Positions 24,490-37,150 of a DNA stretch of 64,000 bases are shown piece after piece (the first letter of the stretch is position 1; each line of letters begins with the position of its first letter). Source of the stretch: Eonycteris spelaea (taxonomy: Eukaryota > Chordata > Mammalia > Chiroptera > Pteropodidae); contig PUFA01000116.1 in NCBI GenBank assembly GCA_003508835.1, positions 5,208,001-5,272,000 of the forward strand, in the 5' to 3' direction. Both the position numbers and the translations under genes were made by a program. Under the pieces are notes generated by a model. That model was not told where the DNA came from. It ran no database searches and was given only the letters and a program-made list of their open reading frames with translations.

Positions 24490-25180
24490 ATATATATAAC
24501 TTAAAAATATTCAGTACAATTACTTTTTCCTTACTTCCCATCTATTCATGCACTATATTGCTTTCATAAAAATGTCATTATCCCAAAGACACCACATAAC
24601 CTTTCTTTAAAAAAAAAATTCTCCAGCTTCATCAGTTTTTTACAATCCTCCCACTATTTTGATTGTTATTTATTTCTGACGTTCCTGAACAAACTTGATT
24701 TCTAAACGCAACACGTTCCAAACATAAGCTTTTAAAGCTTTCTCCTTCGCATCTGTGTCCTAGGAATTCCGTTTAAGAACTCTACTGAATTCCCTACAGA
24801 AGTTCACAAGGAGGGACATGTGGCGAGGAAGAAAATGGGGAGAGAAATGCAGCCTCAACGGCCCTCCTGCAGCACATGTATTTTCGTGCGGCTTTTATCC
24901 CCGACTGTGGAGAAGAGTTATCACCGTCAGTGGCCTTCTCCTCCCTTCCACACCCCAAGTCCCTTCGGTAAGACAGCGCAAGGCTGCAAGAAAAAAGAAA
25001 ACACGAGGGGAGACACAGGGGGAGCGAGGTCTGGCCCGCTCTCACCCTCCACCTCTGTGAATAAAGAGCCCCTGTGAGGAGCTTGTGCTCGGGAGTTCTC
25101 AGCTCAGCAGCGGGCAACAGCAACGCCACGTGGAGCCGAGGAACAGCGAATGCCAAATAAACAAACCAGTCGGCCGCATT
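24490..25180. other. No gene seen; GC rises toward 25 kb
   Basis: From about 24,790 the sequence becomes CpG-richer with overlapping open frames on both strands. None has splice context or recognisable domains, so I treat them as composition shadows. Confidence 0.4.
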
Positions 25181-25830
25181 AGCCAGGCTTCTCTAGAGAA
25201 AAAAGAACAGGAGAGATGGATAGAAAGAGTGAGATTTACTCTAAGGAACTGGCTCACTGGGTCATGGAGGACGGCAAGCCTCAAAAGACGCCGGGTGTGA
25301 ACACGAATAACGGACACCGCGTTTAAGGCGAGGTCCGGAGGCTGGAAGAGGCGCGGCGGCACCACCACTCTCCAGCCACGCTGCCGCCTCTGACAGGAAG
25401 TGGCCTACTTTACTACCGGAAGGAGGACTTTTTCCTTGCCTAGCAACAGATCTAGCCAATGAGAAACTGCCGTGACTCAACCAATGAGGAGCCACTACAC
25501 TTCCACCGCCAGGTTTGACCAATGGACATTTTGTTTATAAGAGCCACGTCTAACTCCTCATTTTTCTCTGCTAAGTAACGTTCCTCTCCTTTGTTCTCTA
25601 GACTAGCCTGTGGGTTGCTATAGCTCACGTGTACTGAATTGCCATGTCTCTTGTCATTCCTAATAAACACATTTTTTACTGGTAAAATAACTAGCAGGGT
25701 TGTTTTTTGTTTTAAGTGGACAAGGGCGAGCCTGCAAGGTGGAGCCTCAGGAGAGCTAATGGTATAGGTCTAGTCTGAGGGCCAACAGGCTAAAGACCCA
25801 GGGAGAGCCCATGTTCAATTCAAGTCTAAG
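25180..25830 (+). mobile_element. Old dispersed repeat interrupted by an LTR
   Basis: The left arm (about 25,180-25,290: CTTCTCTAGAGAAAAAAGAACAGG, GAGATTTACTCTAAGGAAC, TGGCTCACTGGGTCATGGAGG, CGGCAAGCCTCAAAA) and right arm (about 25,735-25,830: CAACAGGCTAAAGACCCAGG, GAGCCCATGTTCAATTCAAG) fit successive parts of a common mammalian repeat whose name I do not recall. The LTR-like 25,300-25,690 block lies between them. Confidence 0.45.
25300..25690 (+). mobile_element. LTR-like, CpG-retaining element with promoter motifs
   Basis: The block has two CCAAT motifs (in TAGCCAATGAGAAACTG and CAACCAATGAGGAG), a third in GACCAATGGACATTTTG, a TATA-like TTTATAAGAGCC near 25,535, and AATAAACACATTTTTTACTGG at the 3' end. 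This is the U3-R-U5 order of a retroviral LTR. Retained CpGs upstream suggest a younger insertion than its neighbours. No viral gene adjoins it, so it would be a solo LTR. The exact TG...CA ends are not resolved. Confidence 0.5.
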
Positions 25831-26600
25831 AGGATGGGGGGCGAGGGGGTATGTCCCAGATGCAAGGCAGGAAGAATTCTCTCGTAAAGGAGGATCACAC
25901 TTTTCGCCCAGAGGCATAACCGCTACTCCTTCTTCCTTACCTCCTTCTCAAAATCTGCAAGCCTTTGTCCTCCCCTCACTTAGCCTCAAATCTAATCTCC
26001 CTCAGAACTACCTGCCAGGCCTGACTTGAGATTGGTGTGCAGATGTGGGGGTTCACTTCTCAGAGGTTTCGAGAAATGAGCAACTTGGATTCCCAGACAC
26101 AGAGGGGTAATTTCTTTGAGGGTGAAAGGGAAAAACAATGTTGAAAAGAGTGTCTGGGGGACCTGTGAAGGCCGATGGGGTTTTAGGGATTGCAGAATAA
26201 TTGTTCCTGAAAGACCCGGGTTCCTTGGCGTTAAGCTTTCTCTCTCTTATTCCCTCTGCCAAGACAGCTGCATTTCTCTCCTGCCATATCCCTCCTCCTC
26301 GCAGAAACTGATAGTGAACATAACACATGCCTGCCAGCACTCCCCCCAGACACACCCCAGAGCACACCATTTTGGTGTTATTCTTGCTGTGTATATGGTC
26401 ACAGTTTCAGAGCTAAAACATCTCATTCCGTGTCCTCCTTTATCAAAAACAAAACAAAACAAAACAAAGGAACACTGAAATGCAGGCAGCAGAAAGAGTT
26501 AGCACAGATAGGAACATAACCTTGACATTCAGATGCCCACTTAAGGCTCCAGAGTTTTCAATACAAAAATCTGTGAGGCCAAGATCATGGCCCTCTAGGT
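25831..26600. other. No gene seen; short (AAAAC)n
   Basis: No supported exon. An AAAAC pentanucleotide run of about four to five units lies at 26,446-26,468. Confidence 0.45.
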
Positions 26601-26607
26601 TTTGCTC

Positions 26608-26653
26608 CGTGTGTGTGTGCGCGCGTGTGTGCGTGTGCGTGCGTGCGTGTGTT
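26608..26653. repeat. (GT)n/(GC)n microsatellite
   Basis: Alternating purine-pyrimidine tract of GTGTGTGTGC, GCGCGTGTGTGC and GTGCGTGCGTGCG units. Alternating GC/GT is prone to Z-DNA. It lies about 180 bp upstream of the CRE at 26,831. Confidence 0.85.
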
Positions 26654-26679
26654 TGGAGTTAGGAGGAGACAGGGCCAGT

Positions 26680-26970
26680 GCTGACTACAGCCCTCCACCC
26701 TGCAAATACACACAGACTACAGGGACTTCTGCCAGCAAATTCACTGCCAATGGGGGCCAGGCTGTTCTGCTCGGCAACAATCCTCCCCCTGCTGCCTCCT
26801 CTCACCCCAGGCCCCTCACCCCTCCCCCTCTGACGTCAGAGACGTGCTCTCCGTAGACTGGCTCTGGAACTGGGTAAGCAAGTCTGGCCTGGGTGAGGGC
26901 TCCCAGAAGAAAAGAAGAGACCAGACTGGAAACAGTACTGAAGCCTCTAGGAGTTTAGAATGTCCTTTCT
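26680..26970 (+). promoter_or_regulatory. CRE-containing module A (paralogue of 42.5-42.8 kb)
   Basis: A palindromic cAMP response element, TGACGTCA, stands at 26,831-26,838 after a C/T-rich tract. It is followed by CTGGCCTGGGTGAGGGC (26,884) and GCCTCTAGGAGTTTAGAATG (26,943). The same three blocks occur in the same order near 42,626, with spacings of 53/112 bp here and 48/116 bp there. A possible splice donor (TGG|GTAAGC, GT at 26,874) lies inside. It looks like a decayed promoter or first exon. Confidence 0.55.
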
Positions 26971-27235
26971 CATATGTTGTCACATGTATTTCAACAATTT
27001 TGTAAAGCACCTAACTTTTAAGTGCCAGCAAAAGGACAGCATAAGTGTCTGTTTGTAAGGTGTTCCACCCACTACACTTTCTACCTGTAAAGAAGTAAAT
27101 TATCTGGGGAACAAAGAGCAACAATGCATAAGACAGAAGATGAACAGAAATACCTAAGGGAAATGAGGATACAAGGACAAGTGAGATTTAGAATTGAGGG
27201 AGGCCTATTGGATCCAGCACAGAAAGGGAACTAGC
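26971..27235. other. No gene seen
   Basis: Unremarkable intergenic DNA between module A and the MLT1 LTR. Confidence 0.4.
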
Positions 27236-27239
27236 AGGT

Positions 27240-27600
27240 CAAACTTGCTCAGTAATAAGTGAAAGAGGAGAAGCAGAGAATGAGATGTGACAACTGAAGC
27301 AAAAGTCCGGATGATGAGATTGCTGGCTCTGATGATTGATGAGAGATTGCTGGCTTGGAACGAGAAGTTTCAAGCCAAAGAATTTGGGCAGCTTCTAGAA
27401 GCTGGGTAAGGCAAAAAGATGGATTCTTCCCTAGAGCCTCCAGAAGTAACACCCCCCCTGCCTGCACCTTGATGTCAGCCAGTGAGATGCTTGCTGGCTG
27501 GACTTCTGACCTCCAGAACAGTATAAATGGTGTTGTTTCAAGCCACTAAGTTTCAAGCCACATATTATGGCTGCCCCAGGAAACCACAGGTACTCACTCC
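27240..27600 (+). mobile_element. MLT1 LTR fragment
   Basis: GATGATGAGATTGCTGGCTC, GGCAGCTTCTAGAAGCTGG, GGATTCTTCCCTAGAGCCTC, CACCTTGATGTCAGCCAGTG, GGACTTCTGACCTCCAGAAC and TGTTTCAAGCCACTAAG follow the MLT1 order to its 3' end. Forward orientation. Confidence 0.75.
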
Positions 27601-28009
27601 CCAGCTGGTATGTAGGGAATGTCACAGTGACTTTGGAGTCCAGGCTTTTAACAACCTTACCTTGTCTCTCACACATGCCTAATATCTGTCACCTGTTATT
27701 GGTTAGTAAAAACTTTAACCCATTCTGTTTAATTCATAAAATTCATACATGTGAGATTTTTTAAAACAATTCAGTGGTTATGAAGTAGTACCAACTTCTT
27801 CACACTTAGTCCTGTCCTTATATAAGCGATGCAAAATTTTCTTAAAAGAATGTAGTCATAGTCTCCATTTTAATACGAATTGATTATTTTAATTAAAAAT
27901 ATATCTGTAACCCATAGATTTTTAACTCCTCCTTGGATATAATTGTGATTAATTTGTGTAAAAATATATTATTATCAACCTCTCATTTGTTCATAAATAG
28001 TCTCGGGGA

Positions 28010-28420
28010 CTTATTTTTCAACAAATTGTCCTGCTGGCACTCCCAGGTAGGGCCCCAGTGTCTCCACCCTGGATTTGGGGCCGCATCTTCGTGCAGAAAT
28101 TGACACAAAGCGGAGCCTCTGCAGGCTGGAGGTGGCCAGCCAGGCTCCGCCCCCTGCCGCGGCCACCAATGAGCTCCCTAGATGGCCCCTCCTCGCCCCG
28201 CCTGCCTGCGACTTCCCAAGTCCCAGGCCTCGTCTGCATCTCGGTCCCTTCTCTCCTGAGAAGCTGCTTTCTCTTGGGAACTGCCGCTCCTCCCTCCTTG
28301 CTAGTCCTCTCAGTCCCCGAATCCACACTGCAGGGATCAGTGGGGCAAACGGTGAGTGGGGCAAACGGTGAGTGGGGCTCAGCGACAGATTCTGGTCCAG
28401 GAAAAGCCTGGCGGTGACAC
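28010..28420 (+). promoter_or_regulatory. CpG-rich CCAAT promoter/first-exon module B
   Basis: GC-rich segment with ATTGACACAAAGC (28,099-28,111), a GC box-like CTCCGCCCCCTG, CCAAT at 28,166-28,170, and a GGTGAGT splice donor. The donor is duplicated: GT at 28,352 and again at 28,368, through a 16-bp tandem repeat. A paralogous module lies at 39.6-40.0 kb with the same landmarks and nearly the same ATTGACACAAAGC-to-CCAAT spacing (67 against 66 bp). It lies on the same strand as TCAF1, about 20 kb upstream of its first coding exon, so a distal alternative first exon of TCAF1 or of a lost paralogue is possible. No transcript evidence is available to me. Confidence 0.55.
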
Positions 28421-29795
28421 TGGCCACAGCCCGTAGCTCTGGTGGTTCCGGAGGGGAAGAGAGGAGATGTGGCGAATGACTGCAGAGGCTGTCTGGGCGT
28501 TTATATGGGATCAAGAGGGGTGGGGACCGGTGTGGGGCCTCTGCGTGTTCCCGAGGGGGCAGTGACAGACGTGTTCCACGCAGGATTCCTTGCTGTTTGC
28601 CGCTGAGAACCTTCTCTGGTGCCCCCCTGCAGCTCGGTCTCCCTTTCCTTCTTGCCATCTAGTTATTCACCCTTGTTTATCGGGAAGCCATGACCCCCTA
28701 TTTTCTTGTGATTACTTTGTGCTCCGTGAGAGTATTGAGATTAGAGCTGAAAAGAATTGTGGAGGCGAAGGCATCTCACCACCTGGAGCTCGCTCTGGAA
28801 TTTTTTCAGCGTAGCCTGACTCTACATAACCCTCTCCTCCCCCAAGGTTAAAGTCCTCACCTACCCAAGGGCTCTGCGAGGGGCCTTCAGAGTGTCCGTG
28901 GTGGGGAGGAAGATGTGAGGTGCTGGAGGGGTGGTGGTGAGAGGGGGTGCAGGGGCCCAGGTGGAATGTTAGTCTAGAATGCATTTGGCCTTCTGGTAAG
29001 TGCTGGGTTAAACAGTTACTAGATGAGTGGCCCTGGAGCTGGCCGCTGAGTTGACTCAAAGGGCAATGGAGGGAGAAGGCCTTAAGCCTAGGAGAAAAAC
29101 AGTTACTAGTGAGATAATCGTGGAAACGTTGGGAAGAAGTGCAGGCCTAACCAGATGTAGAGCACAGAATGTATCTGTCTAGCTGATCACCCATCCATCA
29201 TCCATCCTTTCATACTCCAAATTATTTATTAGTAAATTGATTTAATTTCAACATAGTAGTACCCCCTTACCCACCATTCCACCATTTCAGTTACCCACAG
29301 TCAACCAGTCTGAAAATATCAAATAGAAAATTTTAGAAATGAACAATTCATAAGTTTTAAATCGCACGCTGTTCTGAGTAACGTAATGAAATTCCTGCAC
29401 TGTCCCTGGTTTCTCAGCCAAGATGCCTCAACCAACAGATCCACTGTCAGGGGATGGCAGTGCTTATGTTCAAGCAACCCTTATTCTACACATCAGTTCT
29501 TTGCCACATGGGCTTCTTCTGTATAGGAGCTTGCTTCCCCCAGTGGGAAGGCTCTCAGAGAGAAAGAGACAGATGAACAAAAGCCAGATTCTTTTGGTAA
29601 CCTAATCTCAAAAGTGACCTCTTATCACTTTGCCATATATTCATTAGAAGCGAATCATTGGTTCTAGCCCACATTCAAGGGGAAGGGATTAGACAAGAGC
29701 ATGAATACCCAGAAGCAGGGATTATTGGGGGCCATGTTAAAGGTTGCTTACTACAGGGCAGATTAACAAATAACATTCTTGTACGTGACTTTTAG
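28421..29795. other. No gene seen
   Basis: GC content falls after about 28.8 kb. The long minus-strand frame across 28.0-28.66 kb is a shadow of CpG-rich composition. The 29,590-29,760 part (AATCTCAAAAGTGACCTC, GGGGAAGGGATTAGACAAG) looks like an old dispersed repeat that I cannot name. Confidence 0.4.
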
Positions 29796-29799
29796 TTCA

Positions 29800-32700
29800 C
29801 ACAGGCAGTTTTCCTGGCGTATACACCTAGATGTAGAATTACTGAGTTATAAGATTTATGTATAGTCAACTTCATTAGGTTATTTCCAAGTTGTTTTCAA
29901 AGTGTTGAGCCAGTCTGCACTCCAACAACAGATGATCGTTCCTGTTGCTCTACATACTTGTCATAACTTGGTCTTATGAAATTTCATCTTTAGCTAGTCT
30001 GGTAGGCATGAAATAACATTCCCTCGTGATTTTAATTAGCATTTCTTTGATAAGAAATGAATTTGACCATCTTTCATATGTTGATGAGCTATATTGCTTT
30101 CTCTCTGTGATAATTCTGGTTCCTGTCTTTTACTCATTTTCATGTTGGGTGGTCTTTTTCTTCTCAACTCACTGGAATGCTTTCTTTATATAATCTGAAT
30201 ACTAATTAATCTTTTGTTAGCAATATTTCCTGCAAATATCTGCTTTCTGTTTAGTACTTAGCTTTTCTTTCTCTGTATGTCTGAAGTTTTGACTTTTAAT
30301 TTCAAGTGACCATTATTTTCTTTTATAGTTGTCTTGAGAAAATTATTTTCCCAAGATAATAAATCAATTTTGCTGTATTTCAAAAGCTTTTATTGTTTTG
30401 CATTTGGCCATTAGTCTTAATTCACCTGGAAATTGATTGTTACATTTTTTATTCCACATGGGTAATAATTATCCAGGCACCAGTGATCTGCATGAATCAA
30501 GTTTTTCACACATGCACGAATTTGTTTTAAGCTCCCTACTCCCTTTCATTATCTCTTTGTCTAATTCTGCGCCAATACAAAATTGTTTTTAATTACTGCA
30601 GTTTTATAATGAGTCTTGAAACTTGGTCAGAAAGATCCTCCCACCTCTTTATTCTTCTCCTAGAGTGTTTTAGCAATTCTTGGGCCTTCAACCTTCCATA
30701 TAAATATTTAAAGAACAAAATGAGAAACAAGCGAGCAAATAAACAAATCTACTAGAATTTTGAATGATATCGAATTAATTCTATATGTCCAATTTGGGGA
30801 GAAATGGCCTCTTTAAAATGTTGAATTTTTCCACCTATGAGCTTGGTACATAATGCTATTTATTTAATTCAACTTTAATATTTTTAAGGTTTTATAATAT
30901 TTTTCCTCATTTTCCTTTTGTTCCTTTTTGTTAAATCTATTTATAAGTACATTTTATTTTTACTATTGTAGATGTTTTTTATAAAAATTATATTCTGTAG
31001 CTTATTGTTCCTACTATATAGAAATTCAACTTCCTTTTATATATTGATTATATATCAAACTTGATAAAACTCAATTAATAATTCTAAATTTAACTATAGA
31101 ATCTTTCAGATTTGCTACACAAGTAGTCATATCATCTAAAAATGACAGTTTTATTTCTTCCTTTGCCATCCTTATAACTTTAATTTTTTTTTTTGTTTTA
31201 CTGCTTTGGTTAGTACCACCAGTAGAATATTGAATTAAAGTAGAGAAAGGCATCTTGTTTTATCTGTTAAATAAAGAGAAAGATTTCACTATATCAACTT
31301 CAAATATTGCACTCATGATGGTTGTTTTGTAAATGCTCTGTCCCATGATAAGAACATTCAGTTCTCTTTTTGGTAAGCACTTTTATTATGAGGAGACGTT
31401 TTATTGAATGCTTCTATAGCTATTGATTTTTACATATAATTTTCCATTAAATATGTTAATATGATGAAGTGTAGTTTTTAATATTTAATATTAAATCAAC
31501 GTGACATCCAGGAATAAACCCTCTATGGTAAATATGCAATAAATTTATGTATAGATATAAAGGTAAGCATTAGATATTTGCATCTATATATGTGAATTGA
31601 GGTCGGCCTATAATTATCCTTTTTGGTACTAACCTTATCTGTTGCTGTTATTATCTCATAAAATAAGATAGGTAGTATTCTCACTATTAATATTCTCTGG
31701 AAGAATTTGTGCAAGATTGGAATTATGTGATCCTTGAATATTTCCTCAAATCACCAAGAAAACCATCAGGGTTTGGAGTTTATTTTGTCAGAAGATAATA
31801 AACTTGTTGCTTCAATTACTTTAAGGATTATAGGACTATTTAAGCTTTCTTATGAGTCAGTTTTCATAAATTGTAATTTCCAAAATATTTAACCATTTCA
31901 TATATATATACATATGTTCAAAATAGAATATAATTGTTCTTAATATCCTCTTATTATCTGTTTAAATATTTCCATTTTCTATTATTATGACCTCCTTCTC
32001 GTTATGAATATGCATATGTATTATTTCTTTTTCTGTTTTGTCAGAACTTGTACTACTTTATTAGCTCTTTCACATACACAAAAAACCTTCTGTCTTTTTT
32101 TTACATTAATTGTTATTTTATTTCTTCCTCCTATCTTCGAATTTTTCTTTTACTTATTTTCTAAGCTCTTAAGGTGTATCCTTAGCTTATTAATTTGAGC
32201 TTTTCTACATAAGCTCTTAAGGCTATAAATTTGTGGCACTTCTTTTTTAGCTATATTTCATGAGCTTCGATACAACTATTTTGTTACTAGGTAGCTTTAA
32301 GTATTTTTAATTTCTACTTTGGTTTCTTATTTGAGCTATGAACTTTTTAAAAGTGTATATTTTAATTTCCAGTCACTCAAATGAAGATTCTTTTATTATT
32401 TTGTAGTAAACATTGCCTAATTTATAATATAGTCAGAAAAATATATGATACCAATTCCTTTAGAGTTATTGTAATTAGCGTTATTACCTAGCATGTGGTC
32501 AGTTTTACTTGTATACTTAAAAATAATGCATACTCTCTAATTATATAAAGCCCTACGTACATTTTTAAAACAAGTGTGCTAATTATGAAATCCAGATCTG
32601 CCGTATCTTCATCAATTTTTATCTGCTTGAATTATCAATTACACAAATGGGTGTATTAAAATTTCTCACTATATGGTAGATTTGGAAATTTCTCATTATA

Positions 32701-33225
32701 GATTTGTATATTTTTACTTTATATATTTCAAAGCTATATTATTAGTGAATTGGAGTACATTGAAAATTTTATCATAATGTAGGGATACAATATTTTGGCT
32801 ACCTATTAATTAATAACTTTTGTTTTAAATTTTTAATGTGTTCAGATATCAAATTAGGGTTTCCTTGATTGGTGTTTACCTCATTTATCTTTCATCCTTT
32901 GAGTTTAAATCTTTCTAAATCTATGTTTTAAAAATCATCTCAAAAACTTTTCTATATTTTTTAAATCCTAGGTTTTTAAAATTGTTTGATAATTTATAAC
33001 TTATTGAATAATTTAATCATTATATTTATTGTGATTAATAATACTATTAGATTTATTTCTACCATCTTATTATTGGGTTTATTTTTCTGTTTTATCTTTT
33101 TCATTCATTTCCCTTCTTTCATTCGTCTCCTTTCTTTTTTCTCCTTTGTTTCCCAATTTTTCCTCTTCTTGTTTAGAAGTTACATGTTCTATATTTTAGG
33201 TTGAATGCTTTAGATATACTCTAAT
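29800..33225 (-). mobile_element. Old LINE-1, minus strand, decayed
   Basis: From left to right it reads as a reversed L1: 3' region (TTAATTAGCATTTCTTTGAT), then ORF2 pieces such as GGTTAGTACCACCAGTAGAA, ACATCCAGGAATAAACCC, GGAAGAATTTGTGCAAGATTGG and CATCAGGGTTTGGAGTTTATTTTG. A more decayed AT-rich tail follows, plausibly the endonuclease end. All frames are broken. More than one insertion may be present; the 5' boundary is uncertain. Confidence 0.6.
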
Positions 33226-33234
33226 CAAATAACA

Positions 33235-35880
33235 CATTTAACTCATAACATTTATTGAGGTATAATTGACAAAAAATATGTGTATATATAGTGAACAATG
33301 TGATCTTTAGATGTATGTATACGTTGCGAAATGAGTACCACAACCAAGCTAATTAACATAGTGATCATCCACATAGTTTATCCATTTTTATGAGAACAAT
33401 TGAAATCTACTCTGTTAGCAACATAATAATACAGTGTTATTAACTAGTCACCGTGCTATATATTAGATCTTCAGGGCTTATTCATCCTATATATCTGAAA
33501 CTTTGCAACTTTTGACCAGTATTTTCCCATTTTCCCCACCCCAATGCTCCCAGTAACCATCATGCTATTCTCATAAACCACCGTAAATGCTATGCTTTTA
33601 TGAGTTTGACTTTTAGATTTCACATATAAGTGAGTTAATACAGTATTTGTCTTTCTCTGAATTCAAAAGTTAGCATAAATGCCCTCAAGTTTCATCCATG
33701 TTGTTGCAAGTGGCAGAATTTCCTTCTTTCTTTATGACTAAATAAATTCCATTGTATTCACATAACACAACTACTTTATCCATTTATCCGTTTGATAGAC
33801 ACTTAAGTTGTTTCCATATTGAGGCTACTGAATAATGCTGCAATGAACAGGGGCGTGCAGATATCTCTTCTGGATGCCAGTTTCATTTCCCTTGACTATA
33901 CACCCAGAAGCAGTGTTGCTGGATAATGTGGTAGTTCTATTTTTAACTTTTTGAGGAACGCTTATATGTACTGTTTTCTGTAATGACTCTACCAATTTAT
34001 GCTTCCACAGCAGTACACGGGGTTCCCGTTTCTTCACTTCCTCACCAACACTTTTTATCTTTTGTCTTTTTTATATTAGCCCTTCTAATAGGTGTGAGGT
34101 GACATCTCGTGGTTAGGTTTGCATTTCCCTGATGGTTAGTGGATTTGAGTGCCTTTTCATAACCTGTTGGCCATTTGTATGTCTTCTTTTGAGAAATGTC
34201 TATTCAGGTCCTTTGCTCATTTTTTAATTGGATTATTTGCTTTCTTTCTGCTGAGTAGTTTAGGTTCCTTATATATTTTGGATGTTAACCCCTTATTGGA
34301 TATATGGCTTGCAAATATTTTCTCCCATTCCACACGTCGTCCCTTCACTCTGCTCTTCCCTTTGCTGTGCAGATGCTTTTTAGTTTGATATAGTCCCACT
34401 TGTTTATTTTTGCTTTTGTTGCCAATGTTCTAGGGGTCATATCCAAACATTTTATTGCCCAGACCAATGTCAACAAACTTTTTCCCTGTTTTCTTCTAGT
34501 AGCTTTACAGTTTCGGGCCTTACATTTATGTCTTTAATGCATTTTGAGTTGATTTTGTATATGGTGTGGGATAAGAGTGCAATTTCATTTTTCTTCATGT
34601 GGATCTCCAGTTACTCCAGCACCGTTTTCAAAGAGAATGTCTTTTCCCTGTTTTGTACTCTTTGCATCTTTTTTGAAGATCAGCTGAAGTGTGCAGGTTT
34701 AGTTCTGGGCTCTCTATTCTGTTTCATTTATGCAAGTACCATACTGTTTTTATGCAAATATCATACTATTTTGATTATTACAGCTTTGTAGTATAGATTG
34801 AAATCAGGCAAGGTGATGCCTAAAATTTTATTCTTCTAATTGAATTTTTTTTTTTTTTTGGCTATTTAAGTTCTTTGGTGGTTCCATATGAATTTTAGAA
34901 TTAGTTTTTCTATGTCTGTGTAAAATGCCATTGGAGTTTTGATAGGGATTGCCTTGAATCTGTAGATAGCTTTGGGTAATATAGACATTTTAACATTGTT
35001 AATTCATCCAATCCATGAACACAGAATATTTTTTTATTAACTTGTGTCTTCAACTTATTTTATCATTGTTTTTTAGTTTTCAATATACCCATCTTTTACC
35101 TCCTTAGATAAATTGGTTCCTACGTGTTTTATTGTTTTTGATTCTCTTATAAATAGGACTGTTTTCTTAATCCCTTTCAGATATTTTGTCATTAGTGTGT
35201 GAAGACACAAATGAGTTTATATTTTGTCATTAGTGTATGAAGACATAAATGAGTTTATATTTTGCAACCATACTGAATTTGTTTATTTTATAGATTTTTG
35301 GTGCAGTCTTTAGGGTTTTCTATATATAAGATTATGTTGTCTGCATACAGAAACAATTTAACGTCTTCTTTTCCATTTTGGATGCCTTCTTTTTCTTGCC
35401 TAATTGCTCTGGGTAGAACGTCCAGTACAATACTGAAAAGTAGTGAGAGTGGGACTCCTTGTCTTGTCCCTGATCTTTGAGGAAAAGCTTTCAGCTTTTC
35501 ACCTTTGAGTATGAAGTTAACTATGGGCTTGTAATATATGCTCTTTCTTATATTGGGTACATTTATTTTATATCCAATTTGTTGAGAGTTTTTGTCATAA
35601 AAGGATGTTGTATTTTGTCAAATGCTTTTCTGTGTCTACTGAGATGCTCATATCATTTTATCCTTCATTTTTTAAATATGGTATAGCACATTTATTGATT
35701 TGAAGATGTTGAACCATCCTTGCATCTCTGGAATAAATCCCATTTGATCATGGTCTATGATCCTTTCAGTGTACTGTTGAATTCAGGTAATATTTGTTGA
35801 GAATTTTTACATCTATGTTCATCAAGATGTTGGCCTGTAATTTTTTTTTCTCATAGTATCTTTGGCTTTGGTATCAGGGT
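33235..35880 (-). mobile_element. LINE-1, minus strand, 3' UTR and ORF2 part
   Basis: Starts at the 3' UTR (TTTATTGAGGTATAATTGAC, TTCATCCATGTTGTTGCAAG, GGCTACTGAATAATGCTGC, ACACCCAGAAGCAG), then the reversed ORF2 C-terminal and RT regions (GAGTTGATTTTGTATATGG, CAGCTTTGTAGTATAGATTG, GCATACAGAAACAATTTAAC, GAACCATCCTTGCATCTC). A 38-bp tandem duplication lies at about 35,181-35,256. It is disrupted and less decayed than the neighbouring L1 on its left. Confidence 0.8.
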
Positions 35881-36175
35881 AAGGGTAAGGTTCAAACAAT
35901 GCAATAACATTAAAACAGTTTATTTTCATTAATCTTTATCTTGCAGCTGTGTTATTATATTGTATGTTTCATTTTCATACGCTTTTATATCTCACAAGAC
36001 ACTGTATCTGCTTAAAACAGTCAATATTAACTTGTACTTACTTGTATTTACTATATGAAAGAAAAGTATTCTCTTTTCTTTCACAGAGGCTTCTATCTGG
36101 GATAATTTTCTTTAATCCCAAAGAACTTTTTGTAGTTCTTATACTATATTGCCAACAAATTCTCTAGGCTTCTGT
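35881..36175. other. No gene seen
   Basis: AT-rich joint between two L1 pieces; no feature recognised. Confidence 0.4.
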
Positions 36176-36179
36176 TTAT

Positions 36180-37150
36180 CTATAATTGTCTTTATTTTGC
36201 CTTCTATTTTGCTGTGCATAGAGTTTTGGTAGATTTTATTTTTTTTCTTTTAAAGCAATTCCATCGTGTTCTCATTTCCATCGTTTCTTTTGAAAAGCCA
36301 CCTGTATTATTATTTCCCTGAATGAAAAATATCCTTTATGCCTTGGCTGATTTTCAGATTTTCTTTCTGAATTTGGTTTTCACTATGATGTGCCTAGGTA
36401 TAGTTTTCTTTGGATGTATTCTACTTAGAGAATATAGTTTTTTCCATTTGAGTTTTGATGTTTTTCATCTATTTCAAGGAATTTTCAGACTCTAATTACA
36501 CGTGTCATAACTTTTTACCATGTCTCATCATTATATTATGCTCTTTCTATATCTTTTTATCTCTTTGGACATCAGCTTTTCCTCCCTCTGTATGCTATTT
36601 TTGATACCTTTTGTAGGTATCAAAACTATGTAAACTTTGTTACAGTTCACTGATTCTCTGGTCATTTGTATCTAATATGCTATTAAATCCAATTATTGAA
36701 TTTCTGATTTCAATGATTTTTTTTATTGTCGACACTTCCATTTTACTAATTTTGTGAGTTTTCATTCTATACTAAAATTCTCCAGCCTTGTTCTCTTTTG
36801 GACATATTAATCAGTTATTTTAAAGTCAGTCCCTAAGAACTCAGATGTTTTAACCACTTGGAAGTCTGTTTCTATTATCTCCTTTTCCTGAGTTCTTGGC
36901 AATTTATCTTGATTTTTAACCTCCCTCTAAATTTCTTGATTGGATGCGGAACATCGTGACTGAAAATTTACAAAGTTCCGCTTGATATTATTATTTTTCA
37001 AAGTGGATTTTTTTCAGTGTACCAACAGATGAATTTCATATTATCAAAGGTCAGTTGCAAGGTTTCTTAGAACTGGTCCATCTCAGGTTTTTCCTTTCTC
37101 TAGGAGCATACTTCTTACTCTTCAGATGTCATTCTTAGTCACATGTCCTG
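36180..37150 (-). mobile_element. LINE-1 5'-region fragment, minus strand
   Basis: AAAGCCACCTGTATTATTA, TATGATGTGCCTAGGTATAG and ATCTATTTCAAGGAATTTTC correspond, reversed, to the L1 part present in forward orientation at 5,399-5,790. The right part is more decayed. Confidence 0.45.

Noticed and set aside
24794..25156. 120-codon minus-strand frame near 25 kb as a new gene
   Set aside because: It overlaps two plus-strand frames in a moderately GC-rich stretch and shows no domain, signal or splice support.
28011..28658. 215-codon minus-strand frame in the 28 kb CpG-rich module
   Set aside because: Same composition effect; the promoter-like landmarks and splice donors lie on the plus strand.
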